DNA of 36,744 nucleotides from Cymbomonas tetramitiformis (lineage: Eukaryota > Chlorophyta > Pyramimonadophyceae > Pyramimonadales > Pyramimonadaceae). Positions 19,474 through 29,300 of this stretch are shown piece after piece (the first letter of the stretch is position 1; every line of letters starts with the position of its first letter). The notes below the pieces were generated by a model that was given only the letters and a program-made list of their open reading frames with translations, was not told the DNA's origin and did not search any database. The DNA lies in contig LGRX02029227.1 in assembly GCA_001247695.2 (NCBI GenBank), forward strand, positions 1 through 36,744. Direction: 5' to 3'. A program made the translations under genes and the position numbers.

Positions 19474-20961
19474 TTATTTACTATTGCTCGGTTCGGGATT
19501 GTGATTGCCTGGTGCATGATTATTTGGAGCCACGACTGCTATACGACCAAAACGGCGTAATTGATTTCTTGATTTGCAATATCTTCGGGCACCGAGATTT
19601 CGTCCTTTTGGGGCTTTGTCTTTAAACCCGCAGTATGGTTTCATATATATTACCTGTGATTTTTTTTTTAACAACTTAATTTCAGGGTCTGGGATATCGA
19701 CAAACTCATTCTCTTCCGATTTGTCATAGAATATCAACTGATACTTACGTTTACTTTTCCTTGATCGATTGAGCTTAAGATATCCTTTCAAAGTCTTTTG
19801 ATAGTTTGGCGATTTCTTATCGCTAATGAACACATTAACTTCATAATTGTCATAGTTTCTAGATGTCTTTGAATCAGTATTTCCTTCAATACCCTCTTTC
19901 TTCAACGCACGCTCAGATTTTGCGGCCTGCTTGTTTTCACTGTCAGTCTTGGTGCCACGAGTCTCTTTCAAGGATGGTTTGGAAACAGGTCCTTGAACCT
20001 CTTTCAGCTCTCGCGGCTTGTATTGTCGGCTCAAGGTATCACCGTCGCCGTCCTCTATTACGAAAGACAATCCTTTTCTACTTCTGACCTTATACACCTG
20101 CGTAGACCATGTTTGGCTCTCTTTGTCAAACGTCTTCTTAGTCACACGTAATCGCACCCGATCGCCTGGTTTAATGTCTAACTTCTGTAAGAGTTTGGCA
20201 GTTTGATTGCGTTTCAACAATACACTTCTAATAACACGATTCTTATTCATGTCATCAGGAGGGGTATCATTGATATTGCCTTGGTTGACCGTTTCATTGT
20301 AATTCTTAACTATAGAATCCAAATAGTCGACCCAATTGTTTCTACCTGTGCTCGCCTCGTTGATATTAAATCTTCGTTTCAAAGTTTTGTTGGATCTTTC
20401 AATTTTACCTTGCCGAGTGTGGTCCTCTTTTTGAGACGTGTAATGTTTGATTCCCTTCTCTTTCAACAATGCTTGAACGGGTTTGTTCGTGAACTCGCTA
20501 TCGGTACTTAGTGTATCCATTTTGGTTTCCTTTATCAATCGTCTCATGGCAGGTACTATACCCTCGACATCCTCCGATCGTTTATTGTTCTTGTCTCTGA
20601 CCGTCTTGGATTTCAAAGCAACTGCGTAGGTACGGTTGGTGTTTACGTTTACCGCAGTCAGAATCACGGCATATCCTTTGTTCACCGACTTGTCTTTGGG
20701 TATGAAGGCCAGGTCGGCTTGTATAGAGACCTTATCGACCGGGCCATACGTCGGGAAATACTCCTTACGATTTATCCTTTTAGGCTGTGATAAAACTTGT
20801 GATGTCTCAGTCTTGGAAATAGCAGCCTTGACCTGAGACTCCGTAACCTTGTAGCCTCGTGCCTTACGTTTTTTGGTGAATGCATTGGCACCGCTCATAC
20901 CCACCTTGGGATCCAAATATAGCTCTTGTAGTTTACTCTCTGATATTGGTTTACTTGTCAT
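19474..20961 (-). CDS. INT: DDE (rve) integrase, Polinton type, about 495 aa
   Basis: The start chosen is the ATG at 20961 (MTSKPISESKLQELYLDPKV); the frame is open further upstream, but that stretch crosses the neighbouring promoter. The core shows the first Asp in VSIQADLAFIPKD, the second in TLSTDSEFTNKPVQ and the Glu in RQGKIERSNKTLKRR, the D,D(35)E catalytic triad of retroviral-type integrases. After the core comes a small beta domain (KPGDRVRLRVTKKTF), then a charged linker. The end is a Cys-containing block, PYCGFKDKAPKGRNL followed by CKSRNQLRRFG, that looks like a separate small domain. It would insert the viral DNA into the host genome. The frame is intact. It is divergent from the DUF5754-like gene with only 30 bp between starts. 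Confidence 0.92.
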   Translation of the reverse strand: MTSKPISESKLQELYLDPKVGMSGANAFTKKRKARGYKVTESQVKAAISKTETSQVLSQPKRINRKEYFPTYGPVDKVSIQADLAFIPKDKSVNKGYAVILTAVNVNTNRTYAVALKSKTVRDKNNKRSEDVEGIVPAMRRLIKETKMDTLSTDSEFTNKPVQALLKEKGIKHYTSQKEDHTRQGKIERSNKTLKRRFNINEASTGRNNWVDYLDSIVKNYNETVNQGNINDTPPDDMNKNRVIRSVLLKRNQTAKLLQKLDIKPGDRVRLRVTKKTFDKESQTWSTQVYKVRSRKGLSFVIEDGDGDTLSRQYKPRELKEVQGPVSKPSLKETRGTKTDSENKQAAKSERALKKEGIEGNTDSKTSRNYDNYEVNVFISDKKSPNYQKTLKGYLKLNRSRKSKRKYQLIFYDKSEENEFVDIPDPEIKLLKKKSQVIYMKPYCGFKDKAPKGRNLGARRYCKSRNQLRRFGRIAVVAPNNHAPGNHNPEPSNSK

Positions 20962-20991
20962 ACTATATAATAGTGTTACATATAGTATACA
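20962..20991. promoter_or_regulatory. 30-bp bidirectional promoter between integrase and DUF5754-like gene
   Basis: The two start codons face apart with only 30 bp between them. The interval contains TATAGTATA (20981-20989) for the rightward gene and ACTATATAAT (20962-20971) for the leftward gene. Such a short spacer implies very short or leaderless transcripts and a virus-type core promoter. This is inference from spacing and motif recurrence. Confidence 0.6.
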
Positions 20992-21270
20992 ATGACTTAT
21001 CAAATCAAAGCTTACACAAAAAGTCAAGCACGGAAACTCGGTGTGAAGATCAGCCCATCAAATAATCAAAGCAAAAAGATTGATGTTTTCAAGGATGGTA
21101 AATTGATCGCTCAGGTCGGACAGCGAGGTGCTTCTGATTACCCTACATACATGGCCAGTAAGGGTAAACAGTATGCCGATGAAAGACGTCGGCTGTACAA
21201 AATCAGACACAAGAAAGACCGCAATGTCGTCGGTAGCAATAGATACTATGCAGATCGATTATTATGGTAG
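20992..21270 (+). CDS. DUF5754-like small viral protein, 92 aa
   Basis: MTYQIKAYTKSQARKLGVKI continues through KKIDVFKDGK, SDYPTYMASKGKQYADERR and RHKKDRN to a YYADRLLW end. This pattern (KAYTKxQAxxLGV, SDYPTY, YAdxRRxLYKxRH, YYAdxLLW) is a short basic protein family that I recall from giant viruses, virophages and Polinton-like elements (DUF5754). Function is unknown; the many Lys/Arg suggest nucleic-acid binding. The frame is intact. The gene is rightward, convergent with the polymerase end, with palindrome copy 5 between them. Confidence 0.8.
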   Translation: MTYQIKAYTKSQARKLGVKISPSNNQSKKIDVFKDGKLIAQVGQRGASDYPTYMASKGKQYADERRRLYKIRHKKDRNVVGSNRYYADRLLW

Positions 21271-21274
21271 CGAT

Positions 21275-21332
21275 GAATGTTGCCAAAACAGTAATATATT
21301 ATATATATTCTCATTCTGACAACATTTAACGC
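21275..21332. repeat. Provirus intergenic palindrome, copy 5 (convergent gene ends)
   Basis: The arms are GAATGTTGCC (21275-21284) and GACAACATTTAACGC (21318-21332) around TAATATATTATATATAT. It fills the 64-bp gap between two converging stop codons, the position expected for a transcription terminator or 3'-end hairpin. Confidence 0.9.
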
Positions 21333-21334
21333 TT

Positions 21335-21783
21335 TTACGACAATGGTAAAATGTCCCATGTCGTCCAATCAATGTTTCCTTTGTCATAACTGAAGTTAAA
21401 TGTCTTGGATTCCGATCTGACTTCCAACCCTAACGAGTTTGATGCATGTCTTATCACAAGGTTATTCATTTTTACTGGGTCGTACCTTTGATTTAGAATC
21501 ATATTTTTCATAACATCATGATTGATATGTTCTAAGTTTTCAGTACTCAAAGAGAAACCTTTTATCTTGGTCATACAATATTCATCGGCGAACTTCAGGC
21601 TGTATGACTTTGCTCCAGTGCTCAGGAATTCAATACACTTACCATGTTCTTTTTCCAATCCTTGAAGCTCACACTTGAGATAACCGAGCCATGGTTGTCG
21701 ATAACCAGTACCGTGATATATATGATAATTCTCTTTAGTTTCTATATATATATATATATAATAGAATCAGTATCAAAGTATAA
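21335..21783 (-). pseudogene. polB: Family B DNA polymerase, C-terminal fragment with motif C
   Basis: This piece begins next to the foldback insertion and reads LYFDTDSII, the Y-x-D-T-D-S catalytic motif C of family B polymerases. It continues to a thumb-like end with GAKSYSLKFADEYCMTKIKG, typical of the protein-primed group (motif resembling GPKNYAY, then CKIKG). It stops at 21335. The rest of the gene lies at 22629-24450 and 27065-28678. This fragment has no start of its own, so only the copy before insertion could have made an active enzyme. Confidence 0.88.
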
Positions 21784-22628
21784 CACCAAACGCAATTGGG
21801 GAGTTTGGGAGTTTTGGGAGTTGGGGAGTTTTACAATGGGAGGCCCTGAAAAAATTGAAAATTTCACCGAATCTAGGGTTTAAGATTTTCCCGAGTTGAA
21901 TGTAATTTTATTTAATTTTCCGGTTGTTTTAGGGTTTAAGAAATATTTCTGATTTTCACTAAAAAAATCATCTTTTTCAGCCTGAATTAAGGAAGGTTTT
22001 GGAGATTTTTGTGTGTCTAATCTTTTCTGTCCGCGTGTCTTCTGTATTTAAGAGAAGTCCGGGCGCGCGTCGTACACTCGAGTTGGTGACCTAGCGGTTG
22101 TCGGCTGTTTTATGCCAGAAATAAGAAAAAAAAACGGGGCAAACCCCCCAAAATAGGGACAAAGCCAACCAAAGATATTCCTGAAAATGTAAAAAAATAG
22201 GGGGTTTTTCAAAAAATTCTAAATTCATATAAAACTAGAAAAAATTTATATTGGTTCATCGATGAACCCCCAAAAAGATATTTCATGAAATCAGACGTAA
22301 AAAGAATCATTTTGCTACCGATTTTCGGGAAGTTTTTTGAAGCTTAAAAATGCGGCAAATATTGTACAAGTTCAATTGAAAATTTATGTTTTCTCAACAC
22401 AAAAATCCCCAAAAACCTTCCTTAATTCAGGCTGAAAAAGATGATTTTTTTGGTAAAATTCATGAATAATTCTTAAACCCTAAAACTGCCGGAAATGCAA
22501 ATAAAATTACATTGAACTCGGGAAAATCTTAAACCCTAGATTCGGTAAAATTTTCTATTTTTTTAGGGCCTCCCATTGTAAAACTCCCCAACTCACAAAA
22601 CCCCCAAACTCCCCAAATGTGTAGAATG
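21784..22628. mobile_element. 845-bp foldback element (MULE-like MITE) inside the polymerase gene
   Basis: Long inverted repeats of about 220 bp (21798-22019 and 22397-22617) start with TTGGGGAGTTTGGG and include GGGAGTTTTACAATGGGAGG and a GATTTTCCCGAGTT block. The arms are about 85-90% alike by eye. The element is flanked by a perfect 9-bp direct repeat AAAGTATAA (21775-21783 and 22629-22637). Long inverted ends with a 9-bp target duplication are typical of Mutator-like elements. The middle (22020-22396) has no coding capacity. It is inserted exactly at the codons for polymerase motif C. Confidence 0.88.
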
Positions 22629-24450
22629 AAAGTATAATACGTTTGAGAACCCGGTGGCTTCTTTCAGCTCGTACAATTTCAATCGTCCATAGCTGGTCAT
22701 GAACGCGGCCAACACCTCGTTCGTTGAAAACTGTGTGTCGGCATACACATCAGAATTCTCGGTAAAATTCATCAACACCATCTCATTCTCTTCAGATCCA
22801 ATAAACTCATATTTACAATCGTACCTCTTATTACTGATTGTATTGTAGAATTCACCTGGGTCCTGAATGACCTTACTTTTAGATTTGTTTGATCGTTCAC
22901 CGAGTTTACCATACATATGTTTTGCATATCTTTTGCAACTTGTCTCATACCTGGATTGTATTTGATGTTTCGTTTGTCTAACTTGATACCTTTATGAAAT
23001 TCAAAGTCTTTGATGCATGTATCTATGTCACCATCAGGTGGCCCTGACGACTCGGTCTTGAGTTTTAAAAACTTATCAATGTATGCACCGAACAAATCAG
23101 TTGTAGTCTCCTTCCAATGCTTGATTTCATAGATGTCAAGAATTTGATATCCCTTTTCGATCGCTTTCTGCAATTCCACCGTGGTCCACGTTCCAACCAT
23201 TTCATACAACGGAAAGATCAATTTGTTGGTCACGTGTGGGAGTACACCAAATTTGAGATGTTTGTTTGGTAGTATTTTACACTTAATCAATCCAAAGTAT
23301 CCATGAATATCAAGGGATTGTACATTTCTTATTATCTCCGGGTGGCCTTTTGGTAATCGCTTCGTGTTCATTACAGATGGATGCATAGAATTGAAATCCT
23401 GATATCTGATATATTCATTGTCTTTGCATTTATAAAACAACTTGCCTAAGCCAACTCTTGCACCATTATAGGAGTCTCTATCATGAATGGGAGAAGCTAA
23501 CTTTTGTCTATCTAAGAATGCATTTCCAACATGTGAAGTTTTCAATTGAGCGACTTGTATATCCCATTCCGATTCCCATGTATATACACGATTGTAGCCA
23601 GCTACCTTGATGTCCTCTAATCGTTTCATTGTTTGACGATTAACTTCGCCAAATGTCATACCCGATCGCCGACCTTGTTGATACTGAATATCATCTTTGT
23701 GATACTTCTTCAAATCGGCGGAAAACCAACTTCCAAGAAATTCATATACGGTGTTTGTTGTTTTATCAAATCCATCAACATATATGTGTAACCCCGCATG
23801 TTTGAGTTTATAGTTCCGTTTACCATCCAAATCTATGACAAGCTTCGCCGATGTTGTGTGTACTATATAATCCAACCATTGATTCTCTTTGATAGAGGCA
23901 TTCTGAGATTTGGTCAGTGATTGTAGTATACCTACCGAGTCCTTGGGCATACAATCATTTCTCCATATGTTCACAGCCAATTGAGCCAAAGTTAGATACC
24001 TGAATGGATCGAACTTATTATCGGTGATCTTAAGAAAACAATCTCTGAAATCGAAGACAGCTCGTCGAAGAATCGTAACATCATCGTGACAATATCTCGC
24101 AAGCTCTTTTGGATGTTCAAAAATACAACATTTACTCTTTCTCTCAAACCACCAATGATATAACTTTGTATAAAGCTTCAGGTTGTAAGATTTCTGGATT
24201 GTAATATTTGATATCGGGATAAAGACCCATGTAGTGTTCGTTCGATCTTTTGTATTGAAAAGATGTGGATAATATCCCTTCGCGATTTCGTGTTCAAAGC
24301 CGAACATTTCCGGAAGGGAATGCAATGGTCTTGTCATAAACATATATGAATCAATAAATCTTACATTTCCAATCATCATACATAGAATGTCTGCACCTGT
24401 ATATAATATATCTTGTGGAGGTTTTCGTTGTACATTGATGATAAGAGCTA
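22629..24450 (-). pseudogene. polB: Family B DNA polymerase, middle fragment (Exo III, motifs A and B)
   Basis: The fragment starts at the left border of the 2.6-kb insertion and reads INVQRKPPQDILYTGADILC, then GNVRFIDSYMFM and ELARYCHDDVTILRRAVFDF, the Exo III region (Y-x3-D). Further on come the long linkers of protein-primed enzymes, motif A as YQDFNSMHPSVM, and the LPNKHLKFGVLP and YPF-like strands. Motif B lies near 22930, where the frame shifts: QVAKDMQNIC is in one frame and YGKLGERSNKSK in the next. It ends at the 9-bp target duplication. So this middle part carries a frameshift as well as an insertion at each end. Confidence 0.88.
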
Positions 24451-24540
24451 GTTATCGGTTTTCGGAGGGGTGATACCACTGGTATCGTTGCGCGGTAGCG
24501 CAACAATGCCAGTGGTGTCACCCCGTAGAAAACCGATAAC
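24451..24540. repeat. 90-bp near-perfect hairpin
   Basis: Arms 24451-24493 and 24498-24540 pair almost completely (GTTATCGGTTTTC with GAAAACCGATAAC at the ends, TTGCGC with GCGCAA at the centre) around GGTA. Its ends share TTATCGG with the TIR of the surrounding 2.6-kb element, so it is either that element's left terminus or a tiny nested relative. Confidence 0.9.
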
Positions 24541-26339
24541 TGGCTTATCGGATTTTTAAGAGTGGCCACGTCGGATTTGATATCGGTTGAAGCACTGTGT
24601 TATTACTTTCCACGTCGGATTGCGTACATTTCACGAGTTTGGAGTCCTCGAAGCGCACCGATCGATCGCATCGATCGCGATTTCATGACATTCTGAGAAT
24701 AATTTAAATTTGAATTTGGCGGTGCGATTATTGTCATCTTTAATCTAAGGGTGTAAAACATCAACATCCGTCATTGCGTTGACCCGATGACGATTTTTTT
24801 GTGAGCATTTATCCTGATGCGAACCCACGGCTCCTCATTATTCGAAATTTGCCTTGACGATGCAGCACGTGTAAAGTGAGCCATCTGCTTGCGTTTTATG
24901 ATGCTTCGCTGATTTCGTTGATTTTGCAGGTAACAAGTTCTGCAGTGCACACTTTCCGCTACTCTTCTGAATTTGCTATGCAGGTCGCGGCATACGTTGT
25001 CTCGTTTTCCTTGCTTTCCCCGGTGTACGATTTTATTCATGTTTCCTGTGAGTATTCGACACCTCGGTTCGAAGTTGGACACAAGAGCGCTGCATGCTGC
25101 AGCAACTCTTATGTACCCTGCGTGTTCCACGTACTGGGTTTAACTTCGCGACTTTTTTAGAAATGTGCTCCCATCTATGCGTGCCCTGCGCACGGGCATT
25201 TCGTCTTGTGGTTCCATCCCTTGCACGTTCTTATGCCGGTCCCCGATTCTCACTAAGGTTTTTCGCCCGGTAGATTTTCACAACCGTTCTGAGAGGCAGG
25301 GCAGTGCGACAGTCTTTGACTCGTCTCGGGGTCAAACCCGACCCTGTCGAATGCCAGGTGCGTAGTTCCTTTTGCTTGATGTTTTTCACCAATCGATATT
25401 TATACTGCTTGCCATGTTGTTCTAAGCCTGGTTGTTTGACAATGCAGACTTGTGGAAGTTTATTCACAGTTGCCAACGAAGATACCCACGGCAGCATCGA
25501 ACGTCAAGAAACATACAGGTGTGTTTATGCTTATCTACAAGTGCCAATGTACGTGTATATCATTCTTGTATGCCGTGTTTTTTAAGCTGCGTAGCCCACC
25601 CCCCTACGTGAGAACTTTCGCACCGATAGTGCGTGCTCTGTCCCCATTTTTACTATTACTATTGTTGTGTCCCTCCAGGAATTCTGTACTTACGGAGAGA
25701 TGAAGTACACCAAGTTTTTTTTTCCGCGTGGTACGTCGCTTTTTCACTCCGGCATTCCGTGTTTGCACTATTTTCCTGCTAAAGTGTTCTGACGCTTTGT
25801 TTAGTTCCCACAGATGGTTCACTCGCAACGAGGCTTACCCTTTACACTTTATGCGAGGAGGTGCGTCGGCCATCCTTTTACGGTCTCCGTTTTCACGCCT
25901 CCGGAAATTGAGGCAGGGCAGTGGGACAGTCCGTGTCCCGCCTCGGGGTCAAACCCGACCCTGCCATCGTATGGTGCGTCCCTCCTCCCTTTTGAACTTT
26001 TCATTCTGGTCTGATTTTCTTGACTTTCCTTATGTGCTTTACTATTCTAATTGTATTTGTTTGAAACTTTCAGCTTTACCTCAGTTTCTTCGGCACGTAC
26101 ATCGAGGACATCTACGAAACGATCACTGTTTGGAGGGCAGGTGCGTGGGTGTTGTATCACATGGTTTATGATTTTCAATATTTGTGTGTTTTGGCACCAC
26201 TCTGGTTCCAAGTGCAGTGCTTTAAAGTGTGGTTGATTCCCCTGCAGGGTTGATCCTCTTTCGGGGCCGAAAAGCTCTGCCCATGATGGGGGGTGCGCCC
26301 TTCGTTATTTTTCTCGAGTGTACACTCAGTGTACACTCA

Positions 26340-26690
26340 TTTGTTTGGGTGTCCTGTCCTTGTTTGGGTGTCCTGCTTTGCATACACTCATTTGCTCATT
26401 TGCATATACTCATTTGTTTGGGTGTCCTGCTTTGCATACACTGTTTGCATATACTGTTTGCATACATACACTGTTTGCATACATACACTGCTTTGCATAC
26501 ACTGTTTGCATACATACACTGCTTTGCATATCATACGCAAAATCAGTTTGCATACACAATTTGGGCAAAATCTGTTTGCCTACATCTGTTGGCATTTCAT
26601 ACGTTCTTAGTCTTTGAGCAAAATCTGCTTTGCATCTTTGTGCAAAATCTGCTTTGCATACACTGCTTTGCATATCATACCTTTGTCAGT
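26340..26690. repeat. GCATACACTG-type tandem array in the 2.6-kb transposon
   Basis: Units such as TTTGCATACACTG and TTTGCATACATACACTG alternate with short spacers. The counterpart at 32400-32790 (inverted) differs by one 18-bp unit. The high identity and unit-number difference suggest recent copies with slippage. Confidence 0.85.
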
Positions 26691-26884
26691 GTGTGCCATG
26701 CAGGTTTTTTGCATGAAGGTTAACGCGTGAGCTGGAATTTGGCAAAAGTCTGCTCTAGGCTGAATCTCTGTCGTGACCTGCATTAGATTTCTGTTCCAAG
26801 TGTCCAATTTGGACCCAATCAGGATATCCTGTTATGAATTCCTGTCTTCATAGAATATTTTCTTATCCCTTGCCACGTAAGTAA

Positions 26885-26990
26885 AATATTCTGTTATCAC
26901 CCCTGAATATTCTGTTATCAGTTTAGAATATTCTGTTATCAGTTTAGAATATTCTGTTATCAGTTTAGAATATTCTGTTATCAGCTGCCA
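26885..26990. repeat. 21-bp AATATTCTGTTATCAGTTTAG tandem array
   Basis: Five units are present here and six in the inverted copy at 32095-32215. The variant unit AATATTCTGTTATCACCCCTG lies at the outer edge in both copies. The array is next to the transposon's right terminus, a position typical of subterminal transposase-binding repeats. Confidence 0.88.
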
Positions 26991-27064
26991 CATCAGCTGA
27001 TAACAATATTAGCACATCCGACGTGTCAACTGATGGTAGCTCTAAAAAAGTAAAAATCCGATAA

Positions 27065-28678
27065 GTTCAACTATCAATCGGAAATCAAACTTGGATCCAT
27101 AATGGGCAACGAAGGTATGATTATCATGTTTTTTGAGATATACCCATTCCAGAAAGTCATCTATTGTTTTGTGAATGACAAACGAACCGTCGTGATATTG
27201 ACTTTCGCAATGATTAACAATCAATTTGCCATTATCATTCATTGTTTCAAAATCAAAACAGACAATGGTTTTATAGTCCAATATGGGTTTCGGTGGAACT
27301 TTTGTCATGTAACACTTGTGCTCATGCAGATTACAAACGATCTTACAATTAGGACATGCTCTGTATCCACATATATGTTTCTCTTTAGAATTAAAGATAA
27401 CATTACATAATTTACATTTGTGTACATTAGCACAGGTCACTAATTCCTTATGAGGAACATAACACTCTTCATTCATGAACTTACGATTGCATATCTCACA
27501 ATGATGCCATTGTTTATTGCCTGATGACAATCGTGTATCCTTGTTTGCAAAGATACATTTTTGGGACTTGCATTGAGAACATGATGGTCTGTAGGTCTTG
27601 CCTTTGAAGCAATCAATCCTTGTAATCGGTTCATAATGATTGCCATGTAAGAGTATGTGATAACTATCATTATAGCTTGAATAGTTATTGTGTTCGTTAA
27701 AGTACGGCGGGTAATACATGATTGGATCACCGCCAAGTCTTTCAGTGATACCCCACACAAATATGTTAATTTCATAATGTTTTTCTAAAATAGAAAAGTC
27801 TTCTATATTGATTCCATTTTGATCTATTTTCGGAAACAATTTCAAACGCAGCTGATTAGATATTGTTGCAATATTGCCTCTATGATTGCTGGCATCTCTT
27901 TTGAGTTGCTTCCATTTGTTTTCATATTGATTTTTTTTTTAATAAGATTATCACTCAACATCTTATCTAATTTTCGTTTCCTATGTAAAAGTTCCAAAGA
28001 TTTGATACCACAATTATTGCGAGATTCTATCTTAATCACACGTTGCTTCAGTCGCAATTCAACACTGTTCTTGGGTGCTGCCGTACATTTGCTACCTTTA
28101 CCTTCTGGTGGTTTAGAAGAGTAATATTCAACTTCGATATCTTTGGCAACCTCGACAGACTTTTTGCTGCTATCACCACCCTTCGGACTTTGTAACATTT
28201 CTTCAAATTTCATCATCACATCTTGGCGATCTGAACCTTTGACCCATTTTGATGTAGTCCCATCTTCAAAAACCACTCTCATTGAGACTTGCTCAGTTCC
28301 TTTTGATTTTTCAGGTAACCAATAGTTTAAACTGCTACCATCGGGTGCTGCCTTTTGTAGAAACGTTGTAAAGGGAACCTTAAGTTTTTCAACATCGGTG
28401 CTGAATTTCTTGATATGTCTTTTAGAATCTCCGACGGTATACTTATTGATTTCATCGATTCTATTTTGTTCTTTAGCAGGCTTTTTACCTATCTTGGTCC
28501 ATTGTCGCCTGGTGACTTTCTCAACCTTCTCTTTTGATTTCCGATACTTCTTCTTATAATCACGTATGGCTTTCGTTCGATCGTCACCACTTAAATTTTT
28601 ACTTTGTAAGTCTTCCCAATCTGCAGCAGTGAGCTTATGGCGTGCCTCAGGATTTTGCTTTCTCAATTTGGGGGGCAT
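27065..28678 (-). pseudogene. polB: Family B DNA polymerase, N-terminal fragment (basic N-terminus, zinc region, Exo I-II)
   Basis: The start is the ATG at 28678 (MPPKLRKQNPEARHKLTAAD), preceded by TATACTATA at 28684-28692. The first 270 codons are Lys-rich and end at a TGA at 27842-27844. The coding continues in another frame from about 27845 (LFPKIDQNGINIEDF), whose first codon is TTG, so this is a frameshift and not a second gene. Then come many Cys/His pairs (CSQCKSQKC, HHCEICNRKF, CKLCNVIF, CPNCKIVC), a zinc-ribbon-like array. Exo I follows as VCFDFETMND and Exo II as FVAHYGSKFDFRLIVE. The polymerase is interrupted just after Exo II at 27064. Long N-termini with this layout are usual in Polinton polymerases. 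Confidence 0.85.
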
Positions 28679-28696
28679 CTTCCTATACTATATAAA

Positions 28697-29150
28697 TTAT
28701 ATTTTTGTGACGTCCGCTGCTCGGCGTTTTTCACGCCTTGTTTGTTTTTTCATTCTTTCTCGTTTCTCAATATTAGCTATGGAGTCACGGAATGTCTTTA
28801 CACCCGTATATTCTGCATTAGATCGTTGAAATACTGGGTCACCTGTTATTGTGCCAGTGCTTGTTTGGTCCAAAGGAGCTACCATGTTAGGAGCTATATA
28901 TTCTTCGTGGGGCTTTAGTAGGTAAGGCAGGGTCCTTTATTGGCTGTTGGTAAACTGGTTGGCCGCTGGGAGTTCCATGGTTTAAAGCTGTTCTATTGGC
29001 AGATTTCTTTGTCTTTTTGACGACCGGACGACCACGCAAGCTTTTCAGTTTATCTCCTTGTGTCATCTTACCCTTCTTTTTAATCCCGTGCTCTGATCTA
29101 TATTCAGCTGCACAAGACTTTAACTTTGCTATCCAAGTTTCTCTGGACAT
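28697..29150 (-). pseudogene. Small basic (core-like) protein, probable frameshift
   Basis: The first frame (MSRETWIAKLKSCAAEYRSE, 29150-28887) is Lys/Arg-rich and ends near 28887. The second (28885-28697, with coding-like sequence extending upstream to about 28930) continues with MVAPLDQTSTGTITGD and a very basic end (KRERMKKQTRREKRRA). A one-base shift near 28920-28930 probably joins them. Such short basic proteins may bind the packaged DNA. Family not recognised. Confidence 0.55.
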
Positions 29151-29175
29151 ATATATACTATACCAATATAAAAGA

Positions 29176-29238
29176 GCGGTAAATGTTGTCAGAATGAGAA
29201 TATATTATATATATTACTGTTTGGGCAACATTTACCGC
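29176..29238. repeat. Provirus intergenic palindrome, copy 6 (divergent promoters)
   Basis: The arms GCGGTAAATGTTGTC (29176-29190) and GGCAACATTTACCGC (29224-29238) differ at one base of 15, around TATATTATATATAT. This copy lies between two diverging genes, so a pure terminator role does not explain every copy. Confidence 0.9.
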
Positions 29239-29300
29239 TTCTCATGTTTCGCGAGTCAGATCAAGAAATTTTATTTCTTAGGGTATCTTATAGTTACTTA

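Larger units (their letters stand above)
24451..27064. mobile_element. About 2.6-kb non-autonomous transposon in the polymerase gene (TTATCGG termini)
   Basis: The insertion separates two coding parts of the polymerase. The ends are GTTATCGGTTTTC at 24451 and AAAAATCCGATAA ending at 27064; a further TTATCGGATTTTTA starts at 24545. AGTT occurs at both borders (24450-24453 and 27064-27067) and may be the target duplication. CACGTCGGAT-type subterminal repeats occur near 24566, 24611 and 27013. The rightmost 1.2 kb (about 25887-27064) is nearly identical, inverted, to 32009-33226. It has no transposase; the apparent ORFs are tandem-repeat products. Internal features are a GCATACACTG array (26340-26690), a 21-bp array (26885-26990) and two 54-nt structured motifs. 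Confidence 0.82.

Noticed and set aside
24771..25130. 119-codon minus-strand frame in the 2.6-kb transposon
   Set aside because: It has no recognisable domain, no counterpart in the shorter copy, and the surroundings are non-coding.
25912..25965. A true tRNA gene
   Set aside because: It is only 54 nt, lacks a D-arm and the conserved U33, and the B-box is imperfect. Kept only as a structured motif.
26229..26723. 164-codon plus-strand ORF and overlapping frames, and their twins at 32372-32884
   Set aside because: They are low-complexity translations of the GCATACACTG array in a non-autonomous transposon, open in several frames at once.
27842..28678. Separate gene upstream of the polymerase
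   Set aside because: The downstream frame begins at TTG right at the stop, and the content fits one long Polinton polymerase N-terminus. A frameshift explains it better.
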